Origin: Pseudescherichia vulneris NBRC 102420
GTDB lineage: Bacteria; Pseudomonadota; Gammaproteobacteria; Enterobacterales; Enterobacteriaceae
Direction of reading: 5' to 3'
Length of the DNA stretch: 64,000 nucleotides
Assembly: GCF_000759795.1 (NCBI RefSeq)
Contig: NZ_BBMZ01000016.1
Span: 1-64,000 of the forward strand
This document shows positions 12,029-20,262 of this stretch, one piece after another. The notes under the pieces were generated by a model that searched no databases, was not told the origin of the DNA, and worked only from the letters and a program-made list of their open reading frames with translations. A program made the position numbers and the translations under genes. Each line of letters begins with the position of its first letter. Position 1 is the stretch's first letter.

Positions 12029-12961
12029 ATGGACATCGCCAGCGACATCACCTTCCGCAAGCTAACCATCTTCATGACCTTTATGGAGAAGGGTAACATC
12101 GCCCGCACCGCCGAGGCGCTGGAGATCAGCGGCGTCAGCGTCCACCGGGCGCTGCACACCCTGGAGGAGAGCGTCCGCTGTCCGCTGTTTGTGCACAAGG
12201 GACGCAACCTGCTTGCGCTGCCTGCAGCCTGGACGCTGCTGGAGTATTGCCAGGAGGTGACGCAGCTGATGGCCCGCGGCCTTGAGGAGACGCGCAAGAC
12301 GGCGGGCGTTGGCCAGGGTCGACTGCGGGTGGGCACGCTCTACTCGCTCACCCTGGAGACGGTGCCGCGCCTGCTTATGGGGATGAAGCTGCGGCGGCCG
12401 GAGCTGGAGATTAACCTGACGATGGGCTCCAACGACATGCTGCTGCAGAAGCTGGAGGACGGCGAATTGGATGCAATCCTCATTTCGCTCTCTGATAACC
12501 AGGTTGATCTGGCCCAGTTCGAAGTGCTGCCGCTGTTTCACGACGATATCTTTCTTGCCGCACCGGCCTGCGCTACGCTGAATACCGGCGAGCTGGCGGA
12601 TCTACGCGACTACCGTCAGCAGAAGTTTGTCTCGCTGGCGGAGGGGTTTGCGACCTACGCCGGGTTCCAGGAAGCGTTTCACATCGCTGGCTTTGAGCCT
12701 GAGATCGTGACCCGCGTGAATGATATCTTCTCGATGCTTAGCCTGGTGCAGGCCGGGGTGGGCTTTACCCTGATGCCGGGGCGGATGAAAAAGGTGTATG
12801 AGAGCTCGGTACAGCTGCTGAAATTAGCAGAGCCGTACCAGATGCAGCAGCAGATTGGCATTGTCTTTGCCCGCAGCCGCGAGCACGATCCCAACCTGCT
12901 GGCGCTGGCCGCCGAAGGGCGCATGTACGCCCGTAGTCTGGAACAGAACGTTACGCCCTGA
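12029..12961 (+). CDS. mdcR: LysR-type regulator of malonate metabolism MdcR
   Basis: This is a LysR-type transcription factor expected to activate the mdc operon with malonate or malonyl-CoA as effector. It has 310 residues. The N-terminal winged HTH (residues about 6-65, with MEKGNIARTAEALEISGVSVHRAL) is followed by a two-lobe effector domain. The frame is open upstream into yheS, but the ATG at 12029 gives the normal LysR N-terminus. Only a weak Shine-Dalgarno sequence precedes it and it starts 4 nt after the yheS stop, so translational coupling is likely. Its 3' end overlaps convergent mdcH by 11 nt. Confidence 0.92.
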   Translation: MDIASDITFRKLTIFMTFMEKGNIARTAEALEISGVSVHRALHTLEESVRCPLFVHKGRNLLALPAAWTLLEYCQEVTQLMARGLEETRKTAGVGQGRLRVGTLYSLTLETVPRLLMGMKLRRPELEINLTMGSNDMLLQKLEDGELDAILISLSDNQVDLAQFEVLPLFHDDIFLAAPACATLNTGELADLRDYRQQKFVSLAEGFATYAGFQEAFHIAGFEPEIVTRVNDIFSMLSLVQAGVGFTLMPGRMKKVYESSVQLLKLAEPYQMQQQIGIVFARSREHDPNLLALAAEGRMYARSLEQNVTP

Positions 12962-13847
12962 GACGCTTCGCCAAATGGGCGACAACGTCTACTCCGCTGC
13001 GTTCAAGAGAGACCGTCTCCCCTTCCCACGCTGCCTGACGGGTTAAGCAGGTCAGAATGCCGCCCGGCGGCATCTCAATGGCCAGCCGCGCCTCGCGCTC
13101 GTTGGCGGCAACCATTGCTTCCTGCCAGCGCACCGTCCGCGCCATGTTCATCGCCAGATCGTCTGCAATGCGCTCCGGCTGCCACAGCACGCGGGCGGTA
13201 CTGCCGCTAAGATAGGCGCAGCGGGGACGAGAGAGCGTCACCCCGGCAAAGGCCTGCGCCAGCTTCTGCGCGGGGGCATTCAGCAGCTCGCAGTGCGACG
13301 GAACGCTCACCGCCAGACGCTGGGCTTTCGTTGCTCCCTTCGCCCGCGCCTGCTGTGCCACCTGGGCCATCTCCTCATCGCGCCCGGCGATAACGATCTG
13401 CGTCTCGGCATTGAGATTGGCAATGTAGGTGCCGCTGCCCGCTACCAGCGCCTCCACCTGCGTCAGGGTTAGTCCCATGATCGCCGTCAGGCCGTAGCCG
13501 TGCGGGTAGGCCTGCTCCATCAGATCGCCGCGCAGCGCCACGAGGGTTAACGCATCGTTGAAATCCAGCGCCCCGGCGATGACTGCCGCTGGATAGGCGC
13601 CAATTGATAATCCACTGACCAGATCCGGCTCAATGCCGCGGCGCTGCATCTCTCGCGCCCAGGCGACGCCGGCAATCAGCAGGGAGAGCTGCACCGCGCG
13701 GGTATGCTTTAGCGCCTCAGGGCTGTCGAGGGTGTCGGCCTCTGCGCCCAATACTTCACGCGCCTCGGCCATCTCGTGACCGGGCAGATGTTGCAGCATA
13801 CCGGGGCGCTGAGTCCCCTGTCCGGGAAAGGTAAACAGAATTTTCAT
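12951..13847 (-). CDS. mdcH: Malonate decarboxylase epsilon subunit (malonyl-CoA:ACP transacylase)
   Basis: MdcH charges the acyl carrier subunit MdcC with malonate from malonyl-CoA. It is a FabD-like fold of 298 residues, with the nucleophile serine in GLSIGAYPAA and the catalytic His in VSVPSHC. Two ATGs stand in tandem (13850 and 13847). The second leaves 4 nt from GGAGG, whereas the first is directly against it, so I prefer 13847. It overlaps the mdcG stop and is the last gene of the mdc operon. Confidence 0.92.
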   Translation of the reverse strand: MKILFTFPGQGTQRPGMLQHLPGHEMAEAREVLGAEADTLDSPEALKHTRAVQLSLLIAGVAWAREMQRRGIEPDLVSGLSIGAYPAAVIAGALDFNDALTLVALRGDLMEQAYPHGYGLTAIMGLTLTQVEALVAGSGTYIANLNAETQIVIAGRDEEMAQVAQQARAKGATKAQRLAVSVPSHCELLNAPAQKLAQAFAGVTLSRPRCAYLSGSTARVLWQPERIADDLAMNMARTVRWQEAMVAANEREARLAIEMPPGGILTCLTRQAAWEGETVSLERSGVDVVAHLAKRLRA

Positions 13848-14458
13848 CATTCCTCCCTGTGCCAGGGATCGCTGACCAGACGCGGGCCCCGGCTGGTTTT
13901 AAGCAAGACGCGCCCGTCGCGCAGCCATTCGTTGAGGGCAAAGCCGCCGAGCGGGGTATCGACCTGGGTATCGACCCGACACAGCGCATCGGTCAACGGC
14001 GTCTGCCAGCGGAGCAGTAGCTCGCGAGAGAGCGGCTGCGGCGCGCGGATCAGCAGGTCAAGATCGCTGCTGGCGTGGATCACTGGAATGCCGGTGGCCA
14101 GCGCATAGCCGCTGCTGCCGGTAATGCCCCAGACCCACGGCCACGCCTGCTGGGCAAGCTGAAACGCCACCTGCACCGGCGGCTGCGAGATAAACGGCGA
14201 GCGCAGCAGATCGTTACTCTCTACCAGCTGTTCTGGGGAGACCACGCGCACCACCTGCGTCGCGTCGGTCCAGCCTGCCGCGCGCTGGTCGCGGCGGATA
14301 CCGCGCACCCCAACCGGAATGCGCTCCCCGTCCACGTCACGCCGCACCACCACCGGTAAGCCTGGGTGCCATACCGTCGCTACCCAGGGTTCATCAACCC
14401 CGGCGAGCGCCTCGCGGTTTGTCAGCCAGATAAGATCGTGGGGGCGCAGCGTAGTCAT
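13847..14458 (-). CDS. mdcG: Phosphoribosyl-dephospho-CoA transferase MdcG (holo-ACP synthase)
   Basis: MdcG attaches 2'-(5''-triphosphoribosyl)-3'-dephospho-CoA, made by MdcB, to the serine of MdcC. It has 203 residues from MTTLRPHDLIWL. The nucleotidyltransferase-type acidic motif SSDLDLL is near residue 132. The open frame runs 17 codons further into mdcF, but the ATG at 14458 has AGGAA 7 nt upstream and follows the mdcF stop by 2 nt. Confidence 0.92.
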   Translation of the reverse strand: MTTLRPHDLIWLTNREALAGVDEPWVATVWHPGLPVVVRRDVDGERIPVGVRGIRRDQRAAGWTDATQVVRVVSPEQLVESNDLLRSPFISQPPVQVAFQLAQQAWPWVWGITGSSGYALATGIPVIHASSDLDLLIRAPQPLSRELLLRWQTPLTDALCRVDTQVDTPLGGFALNEWLRDGRVLLKTSRGPRLVSDPWHREE

Positions 14459-14460
14459 GG

Positions 14461-15420
14461 TTACATTCCTGAAGTCAGCGAGATAAACAGCGGCAACGAC
14501 AGGATACACAGTACGGAGCTTAACAGCAGCACGGCTTCTGCATCCGGGGACTGCACGCCAAAGCGGTTACCGAATACCACGCCGAAGAAGCCCGCTGAGA
14601 GCGCAATCATCAGGATAGCGGTGATGGCCACGGAGCCGGAGAGGCCAAGGGCCAGCACGATACCCCAGGCAATCGCGGGCTGGATCAGCAGCTTGGCGAT
14701 GGTTGAGGTGATCACCATGGTGTTGATTTGCAGTTTACGGGCCGAGAGGATCACCCCGGTCAGGAACAGCGCAGCGGCGGTAGCAGCCAGACCCAGCGGT
14801 TTGATCGCCGCCAGCACCAGCTCCGGCATTTTAATGCCAATCGCAGAGAGAATGACCCCCAGCAGCGGCCCCATAACAATCGGTTTTTTAATCGAGCGCC
14901 ACATCAGTACCGGCAGCATAGAGAGCGTAGAGCCGCTGTTGTTGCCTTCAGCACGCGCTTTTTCACGCTCAAGGATCAGCAGGCAGAAAGGTGTCATCAG
15001 CACGGAGCCGCAGGCGATTGAGACCGCGACGGAGAGTGACGTTGACGGGCCTTCACCCAGCACGCTACCCAAAATCGGCAGGCCCAGCGCGGCGTAGTTC
15101 GGCAGCGCAACGGTCAGCGTGAGCACGGCGGCATCCTGCGGTGACTTTTTAAAGACTTTTGTCGCCAGGAAGTAGATCGCGGCATAGGTGATCCACATCG
15201 CCAGCGTCAGAACCAGAATCAGCGGCGACTGCGCGACGATGCCGGTCCACGGGGTCTGCACCGTAGCGCTAAACAGCGCGGCGGGCAGAGCAAAATCCAT
15301 CACAAAGATATTGAGCAGGGAAACGTTTTTATTATCGACCATCTTTGCTTTGCCGGCCCAGAAGCCCAGCAGCATGATGATAAAAATCGGTGCGAGAGCA
15401 TGAACAATTACGTAAGTCAT
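14461..15420 (-). CDS. mdcF: Malonate transporter MdcF (AEC family permease)
   Basis: MdcF is an inner-membrane carrier of the auxin efflux carrier family, expected to import malonate. Its 319 residues are almost entirely hydrophobic segments (about ten TM), with the AEC-type NYAALGLPILGSVLGEG loop near residue 110. It replaces the two-subunit MadLM transporter of other mdc clusters. It starts 126 nt after mdcE, the largest gap in the operon, with AGGTGA upstream of the ATG. Confidence 0.93.
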   Translation of the reverse strand: MTYVIVHALAPIFIIMLLGFWAGKAKMVDNKNVSLLNIFVMDFALPAALFSATVQTPWTGIVAQSPLILVLTLAMWITYAAIYFLATKVFKKSPQDAAVLTLTVALPNYAALGLPILGSVLGEGPSTSLSVAVSIACGSVLMTPFCLLILEREKARAEGNNSGSTLSMLPVLMWRSIKKPIVMGPLLGVILSAIGIKMPELVLAAIKPLGLAATAAALFLTGVILSARKLQINTMVITSTIAKLLIQPAIAWGIVLALGLSGSVAITAILMIALSAGFFGVVFGNRFGVQSPDAEAVLLLSSVLCILSLPLFISLTSGM

Positions 15421-15494
15421 AAAAAATCACCTGTGGTTAAAAGTTTTAGCACTGGCGCGATGATTGTTATTTTTCAGGGCGTCGTTCTCCTCGC

Positions 15495-15513
15495 GGGCGC
15501 AGCGAATGCGCCC
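15495..15513 (-). other. Hairpin between mdcE and mdcF
   Basis: GGGCGCA and TGCGCCC form a perfect 7-bp stem with a 5-nt loop in the only sizeable gap of the mdc operon. No T-tract follows on the minus strand. It could stabilise the upstream mdcABCDE mRNA or lower mdcFGH expression. Confidence 0.5.
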
Positions 15514-15546
15514 ACGGGGACTTACCTCTGGCAGGTCTCTCTTTTC

Positions 15547-16347
15547 TTACCAGCTTGCTCGCATGCGTTCGCGCACGAGGGCTGAACTGCGGCGATTGTC
15601 AGCACCCAGACGGCTTTTCAGCGTAGGATCCTGTCGAGCGTCGTTAATGGCCTGTTGCAGGGCGGTTTTCACCAGGGCCAGATCGTGTTCTGAGGGGGCA
15701 TCCGGATTGCTGATATCCAGTAGGTTTTCCAGCAGCCCGAGCGTGGCGTAGTTGCTGATGTCGTAGGCCATCGGCGGAATGGTTGCCGCCAGTTTTTCCA
15801 GCGCTTCAACGGTACGTAGAGTGATACGCGCGGCAGACTCTTTACCCATCGCGTGGATCAGCACGCCGTTATCATTAAAGGCGATCAGGCGGTTTGCCTG
15901 GTAGCCGTGCGCCAGAAACGCACCGGACATCGCTTTACCGACGATAAGGCCAATCACCGGATGGCCCGCCAGACGTGCATTGGCATAGGCCGCAGCGGCC
16001 CCGGCCAGCGCCTGATGGATACCAAAACCCTCTTCGCGGCGGCCATAGGCCTGGCTTGCCACGTCAATCACCGCCACAATCGGGCGCTTCACGGCGTTAT
16101 GGGCATCGGCAGCGATGGTTTCGCTCACCACTTTTGCCAGGGTCCAGCCTTCCAGCAGACCCACTTCACCTTTAGTGGCACGCGGATAGTGGTTATTCGC
16201 ATCCGGTACAACCGCGATAAAGCGCATGGCTTCACCATTTAGTTCACCATCAGCAGCCTGTACGGATGGGCACAGCCCTTCCAGACGTTTGGCGTTGGGC
16301 ACCAGGGTTTCCAGCCATAATTCGCCGCGGCTTATTGAATGACTCAT
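15547..16347 (-). CDS. mdcE: Malonate decarboxylase gamma subunit
   Basis: MdcE is the partner of MdcD in decarboxylating malonyl-S-ACP to acetyl-S-ACP and CO2. The 266-residue protein has a crotonase/carboxyltransferase-type fold, seen in the oxyanion-hole region VGKAMSGAFLAHGYQANR. It starts MSHSISRGELW and overlaps the mdcD stop by 1 nt. In biotin-dependent relatives the carboxyl group is passed to biotin, but no biotin carrier or MadB-type pump gene is present here. Confidence 0.94.
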   Translation of the reverse strand: MSHSISRGELWLETLVPNAKRLEGLCPSVQAADGELNGEAMRFIAVVPDANNHYPRATKGEVGLLEGWTLAKVVSETIAADAHNAVKRPIVAVIDVASQAYGRREEGFGIHQALAGAAAAYANARLAGHPVIGLIVGKAMSGAFLAHGYQANRLIAFNDNGVLIHAMGKESAARITLRTVEALEKLAATIPPMAYDISNYATLGLLENLLDISNPDAPSEHDLALVKTALQQAINDARQDPTLKSRLGADNRRSSALVRERMRASW

Positions 16348-17180
16348 TATTTATCCTCCCGGGCAAAGAGCGCTTTAATTTGTTCTGCATCCGCCTGTTT
16401 TGCGGTATCGAAATGGCTCAGACGATCCAGATACCAGGCGTAGTTGTCGGTACGGTGTTTTTCCGGTACGCCCTTGGCGATGAAGTCATTCATCGCGCCT
16501 TTTACGGCGTTGATGCCGTCGCCAACCAGCGCATCGACGAGTCCGCTCTGATAGCGCACTTCGCCGCCGGTCATGCTCCAGATAAACGGCCGGTCGCGGG
16601 AGTCGTACTCTTCAATCCCCGCCTCCTGTTCAATAACCTGCGGACCGTTCAGACCGAGGCGCGCCTCGCGGGTGACAAGCAGGTAGCTGCACAGCGCGGC
16701 AGCAATCGACATCCCGCCGAAGCAGCCCACGGTACCCGCCACGATGCCAATAACCGGCGTATAACGACGCAGATCGACAATCGCTGCATGGATATCGGCA
16801 ATCGCCGCCAGACCGAGGTTGGCCTCTTGTAAACGTACCCCGCCAGTCTCCAGACACAGCACGGCCTGGGTAGGAGTACCGTTGCGGTTATCTTCCGCCG
16901 CCAGCTCCAACGCTGCCGCCATCTTCGCACCGGAGACTTCGCCCATGCTGCCGCCCTGGAAGGTGCCTTCAATAGCCACTACTACGGCGGGTTGGCCGTT
17001 GATGGTGCCTTTAGCCACCACCATGCCGTCGTCAGCCTGCGGTACGATGCCCTGTGGCCCCAGCCACGGTGAGATGATGCCTTCAAACGGATCCAGCAGT
17101 TCGCGATAGCTGCCCTCATCCAGCAGGGTACGAGCACGCTCACGCGCTTTTAATTCGATAAAGCTGCGGTCATCACGCAT
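16347..17180 (-). CDS. mdcD: Malonate decarboxylase beta subunit
   Basis: MdcD is the catalytic subunit with MdcE: it decarboxylates malonyl groups bound to MdcC. It has 277 residues. A carboxyltransferase (AccD-like) fold is indicated by FQGGSMGEVSGAKMAAALELA and GTVGCFGGMSIAAALC. The start overlaps the mdcC stop by 8 nt. The length and the gene order A-B-C-D-E match the Klebsiella pneumoniae operon. Confidence 0.94.
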   Translation of the reverse strand: MRDDRSFIELKARERARTLLDEGSYRELLDPFEGIISPWLGPQGIVPQADDGMVVAKGTINGQPAVVVAIEGTFQGGSMGEVSGAKMAAALELAAEDNRNGTPTQAVLCLETGGVRLQEANLGLAAIADIHAAIVDLRRYTPVIGIVAGTVGCFGGMSIAAALCSYLLVTREARLGLNGPQVIEQEAGIEEYDSRDRPFIWSMTGGEVRYQSGLVDALVGDGINAVKGAMNDFIAKGVPEKHRTDNYAWYLDRLSHFDTAKQADAEQIKALFAREDK

Positions 17181-17472
17181 GGCTCACCTCCTCAAAGACC
17201 TGTTCGATACGAATGCGGGCTACGCCAGGCGTCGCCCCAAAATCGTGGATCACCAGCTTGCCGGCGGGCAGGCTGCCTACCAGGGTAAGGCGGTTAAATA
17301 GCGCTTCCCAACGTCCACGGCTGTTGTCCACGGAGGTGGTAATATCAATAGTCAGCGTCTCGCCCGGCGCGGCGGTGAATAACACCTCCATATCGCCGGA
17401 TCCAACAACGCCTGCCAGCGCTTTGCCGCTTAGCGTGCGGCTGGCGGGCACAGAGATTGTGATCTGTTCCAT
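17173..17472 (-). CDS. mdcC: Malonate decarboxylase acyl carrier protein (delta subunit)
   Basis: MdcC is the carrier protein to which acetyl and malonyl groups are bound through a triphosphoribosyl-dephospho-CoA arm. It has 99 residues. Ser25 in VVGSGDMEVLF is at the position known to carry the prosthetic group in Klebsiella. It lies 9 nt after mdcB and is needed by MdcA, D, E, G and H. Confidence 0.94.
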   Translation of the reverse strand: MEQITISVPASRTLSGKALAGVVGSGDMEVLFTAAPGETLTIDITTSVDNSRGRWEALFNRLTLVGSLPAGKLVIHDFGATPGVARIRIEQVFEEVSHA

Positions 17473-17481
17473 AACATCCTC

Positions 17482-18339
17482 TTAATGCTTTAAATAGGGC
17501 GATTCGACACGGTCGAGAAACAGAGTGGCAGCGAGCAGATCCGCTGCACCACCCGGCGAGGCGTTGAGCATCAGCATCTGGCGATCTAATCTTGCCAGCG
17601 CCTGCTGCCCTGCCAGCTGCGCGGTGCCGCCCGCATTGAGTACGGCACGTGCACCGAACTGCATGACCTCAAGCCCCTCCATCCCGGCACGGGACAGTAC
17701 ACAGGTGTCGGTCAGAGAGGTCATAATGGCCATCAGGGCATCAAGCCTGGCATGCGTTTCGTTACAGCCGTTCAGTCGGCTCTGCCGCAACTGCGGCAGG
17801 GCATACTGCATGATGTGCGGAAACGCCTGCTGGGCCTCTTCCCGTGCACCCGGCACGCGATAGCGGTGGGTTGCACGCAGCCCTTTACTGAAGACCTTCG
17901 GGGCAGCGTCATCTGGCAGCGTCGCCAGATCGGCGGCAGTGCGGGTAACCGTCTGCGCGTTGCCCTCGCCACCGAGCATCGCCACCGCGCTGACCAGCAG
18001 CCCTAGCGCCCAAATCGCGCCCCGGTGGGTATTGACGCCATGGGTGGCTGCCATCATCTGCTGCTCGCCTTCGCGGCCGAGTCGTCCAATCGTTTGTCTA
18101 AGCGCAATGTCCGCTGGCCGCTGCCAGCTCTGCTGCGCCAGGGCATGAAACGTCGGGGTCAGGCTGCGCGCCGAGCGCTCCATCAGCGCTAGCGACAGGT
18201 CGTGATGCGCGCCGTTTCCCCGGCTGTCCACAAGACCGGGCTTCGGGCTTAAACGTGCTTCGTCAATCAGACACTGGGTGGCGGTATGCGCCAGCCATTC
18301 GGCACCGCCCTGAGCCTGAATCTGTGGCAGATGTTTCAT
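17482..18339 (-). CDS. mdcB: Triphosphoribosyl-dephospho-CoA synthase MdcB
   Basis: MdcB condenses dephospho-CoA with ATP to form the precursor of the MdcC prosthetic group. It is CitG-like. It has 285 residues, with the family motif LSPKPGLVDSRGNGAHHDL at about 30-48. The start overlaps the mdcA stop by 1 nt. It acts before MdcG in cofactor attachment. Confidence 0.94.
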   Translation of the reverse strand: MKHLPQIQAQGGAEWLAHTATQCLIDEARLSPKPGLVDSRGNGAHHDLSLALMERSARSLTPTFHALAQQSWQRPADIALRQTIGRLGREGEQQMMAATHGVNTHRGAIWALGLLVSAVAMLGGEGNAQTVTRTAADLATLPDDAAPKVFSKGLRATHRYRVPGAREEAQQAFPHIMQYALPQLRQSRLNGCNETHARLDALMAIMTSLTDTCVLSRAGMEGLEVMQFGARAVLNAGGTAQLAGQQALARLDRQMLMLNASPGGAADLLAATLFLDRVESPYLKH

Positions 18340-19994
18340 TACCAGCTCCGGAATTTTGCAGGTGGGTTATAAAGACCGTCAGACCACTCCACCAGATCCG
18401 ACACGCTACCGGCGGCCAGCAGCGAACGGGTGGCGTCGGTGCGGCGGATGCCGATATCTTCCGGATAAACCACTTTGCCGCTGCGGCGCAGGTCGGCGAC
18501 GCGTTTCGCGTCAACGCCAAGGCCAATATCGGTGATCCCAGCAACGGCAGCGACCATCGCCCGACGCTCTTCCATGTTTTCGGCACGGTAGAGGTAAGCG
18601 ATACCCTCTTCGGTCAGGACGTGGGTCACGTCATCGCCGTAAATCATCACGGGAGCCAGCGGCATGCCAGATGCTTTTGCCACGTCAACAGCATCGAGTT
18701 TTTCCACAAAGGTCGGTTTTGAACCTGCCTGGAACGTTTCGACCATCTGCACCACCAGTTTTTTACCGCGCTGCATCGGATCGGGTTCGGTGATCATGTT
18801 GAGCCACGCCGGTGTGGCATGGCGACGACCGTGTGGATCGTGGCCCATGTTTGGCGCACCGCCGAAACCGGACAGGCGACCACGCGTTACCGTTGAGGAG
18901 TTGGCATAGCCATCAACTTGCAGGGTCGAACCGATGAACATATCGACCGCGTACTGCCCTGCCAGCTGGCAGAAGGCGCGGTTGGAGCGCATCGAGCCGT
19001 CGGCCCCGGTAAAGAAAATATCCGGACGGGCGCGGATGTACTCTTCCATCCCCAGTTCGCCACCGAAGCAGTGCACGCTCTCCACCCAGCCGCTCTCAAT
19101 CGCCGGGATCAGCGTCGGATGCGGGTTCAGGGTCCAGTGCTTACAGATTTTGCCTTTCAGGCCGAGTTGTTCGCCGTAGGTGGGCAGCAGCAGCTCAATG
19201 GCGGCGGTGTTGAAACCGATACCGTGGTTCAGGGACTGCACCTGGTGCTCAGCGTAGATACCTTTGATGGCCATCATCGCCATCAGGATGTGTTCCTGTT
19301 TGATGAGGCGCGGATCGCGGGTAAACAGCGGTTCGATAAAGAACGGTTTGTCCGCTACTACCACGTAGTCGATCCACGATCCGGGAATGTCGACACGCGG
19401 TAAATCGCATTCGTCATCCACCAGCTCGTTGACCTGCGCGATGACGATACCGTCGCGGAACGCCGCGGCTTCAACCAGCGCTGGCGTATCTTCGGTGCTC
19501 GGCCCGGTATAGAGGTTACCTTTGCGATCGGCCTTATAACCGGCGATCAGCGCCACGTTCGGCGACAGGTCAACATACAGTCGGGAATAGAGTTCGATGT
19601 AGGTATGAATCGCACCGATCTCCAGCTGGCCGTCTTCCAGCAGCTGCGAAATGCGCAGGCTTTGCGTACCAGAGAAAGAGAAATCCAGCTTGCGGGCAAT
19701 GCCCTTTTCAAAGATGTCGAGGTGTTCGCTGCGGCCAACGCTTGGCATGATCATATGCAGATCGTGCACTTTCTGCGGGCTGACTTGTGCAAGGGAGCGG
19801 GAAAGAAAATCCGCCTGTTTTTGGTTGTTGCCTTCCAGCACCACTTTGTCGCCGGGTGCAATGAGTTTTTCCAGCATGGCGACCAGGTCGTCGGTCGGCA
19901 GCACTTTGCCTTCTACCGGGACAGAAGCCAGACGACGCTGTTTCTCAGTGCGTCGTGTGTTCCAGACCCGTGCAGGCGTTTGCCCAGATAACAT
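18339..19994 (-). CDS. mdcA: Malonate decarboxylase alpha subunit (acetyl-S-ACP:malonate ACP transferase)
   Basis: MdcA exchanges acetyl for malonyl on the MdcC carrier, releasing acetate. It is a CoA-transferase-fold protein of 551 residues beginning MLSGQTPARVWNTRR, with GFGGAPNMGHDPHGRRH near residues 370-390. The ATG is preceded by AGGAGG at good spacing. It is the first gene of mdcABCDEFGH. The 268-nt divergent gap to yheT holds a candidate MdcR operator and a CRP-like site. Confidence 0.95.
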   Translation of the reverse strand: MLSGQTPARVWNTRRTEKQRRLASVPVEGKVLPTDDLVAMLEKLIAPGDKVVLEGNNQKQADFLSRSLAQVSPQKVHDLHMIMPSVGRSEHLDIFEKGIARKLDFSFSGTQSLRISQLLEDGQLEIGAIHTYIELYSRLYVDLSPNVALIAGYKADRKGNLYTGPSTEDTPALVEAAAFRDGIVIAQVNELVDDECDLPRVDIPGSWIDYVVVADKPFFIEPLFTRDPRLIKQEHILMAMMAIKGIYAEHQVQSLNHGIGFNTAAIELLLPTYGEQLGLKGKICKHWTLNPHPTLIPAIESGWVESVHCFGGELGMEEYIRARPDIFFTGADGSMRSNRAFCQLAGQYAVDMFIGSTLQVDGYANSSTVTRGRLSGFGGAPNMGHDPHGRRHATPAWLNMITEPDPMQRGKKLVVQMVETFQAGSKPTFVEKLDAVDVAKASGMPLAPVMIYGDDVTHVLTEEGIAYLYRAENMEERRAMVAAVAGITDIGLGVDAKRVADLRRSGKVVYPEDIGIRRTDATRSLLAAGSVSDLVEWSDGLYNPPAKFRSW

Positions 19995-20088
19995 TATTAA
20001 CCTCCTGATTCAGCAATCGTTTTGATTTGCTTAACGCTGAAGCAAGTGTGCGCGCTGTTGAAAAATGCATCAATAAAGCTGTTGGCAG

Positions 20089-20113
20089 GATCGTTAGCCT
20101 GAGAGTAACGATC
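20089..20113. promoter_or_regulatory. Candidate MdcR operator: perfect inverted repeat, T-N11-A
   Basis: GATCGTTA (20089-20096), 9 nt, then TAACGATC (20106-20113): two perfect 8-bp arms. T20095 and A20107 give the T-N11-A geometry typical of LysR-type recognition sites. The repeat lies 95-119 nt upstream of the mdcA start codon. The assignment to MdcR is inferred from geometry and position. Both arms end in GATC. Confidence 0.6.
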
Positions 20114-20125
20114 AAAATATGGATT

Positions 20126-20141
20126 TGTGATTCAGATCAGC
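20126..20141. promoter_or_regulatory. CRP-like site between mdcA and yheT
   Basis: TGTGA-TTCAGA-TCAGC has one perfect half-site and a partial second half with the correct 6-nt spacing. It would allow catabolite control of malonate use or of yheT. It contains a GATC at 20135-20138. Confidence 0.4.
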
Positions 20142-20199
20142 CCAGAGGGTAGAAAAATGCGTTACGCCAGGGGGAAGCGGCAGTAGTGACCCATTTTCA

Positions 20200-20228
20200 T
20201 AAACATAATTTATTCGTAGAGGTATAGT
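20200..20228 (+). promoter_or_regulatory. Possible yheT promoter
   Basis: TAAACA (20200-20205), a 17-nt spacer and TATAGT (20223-20228), 35 nt upstream of the yheT start. The -10 box is good and the -35 box is weak (4 of 6). Confidence 0.4.
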
Positions 20229-20262
20229 GTTCGGCAGATAACTGAAAAATAACTCGCACGAC

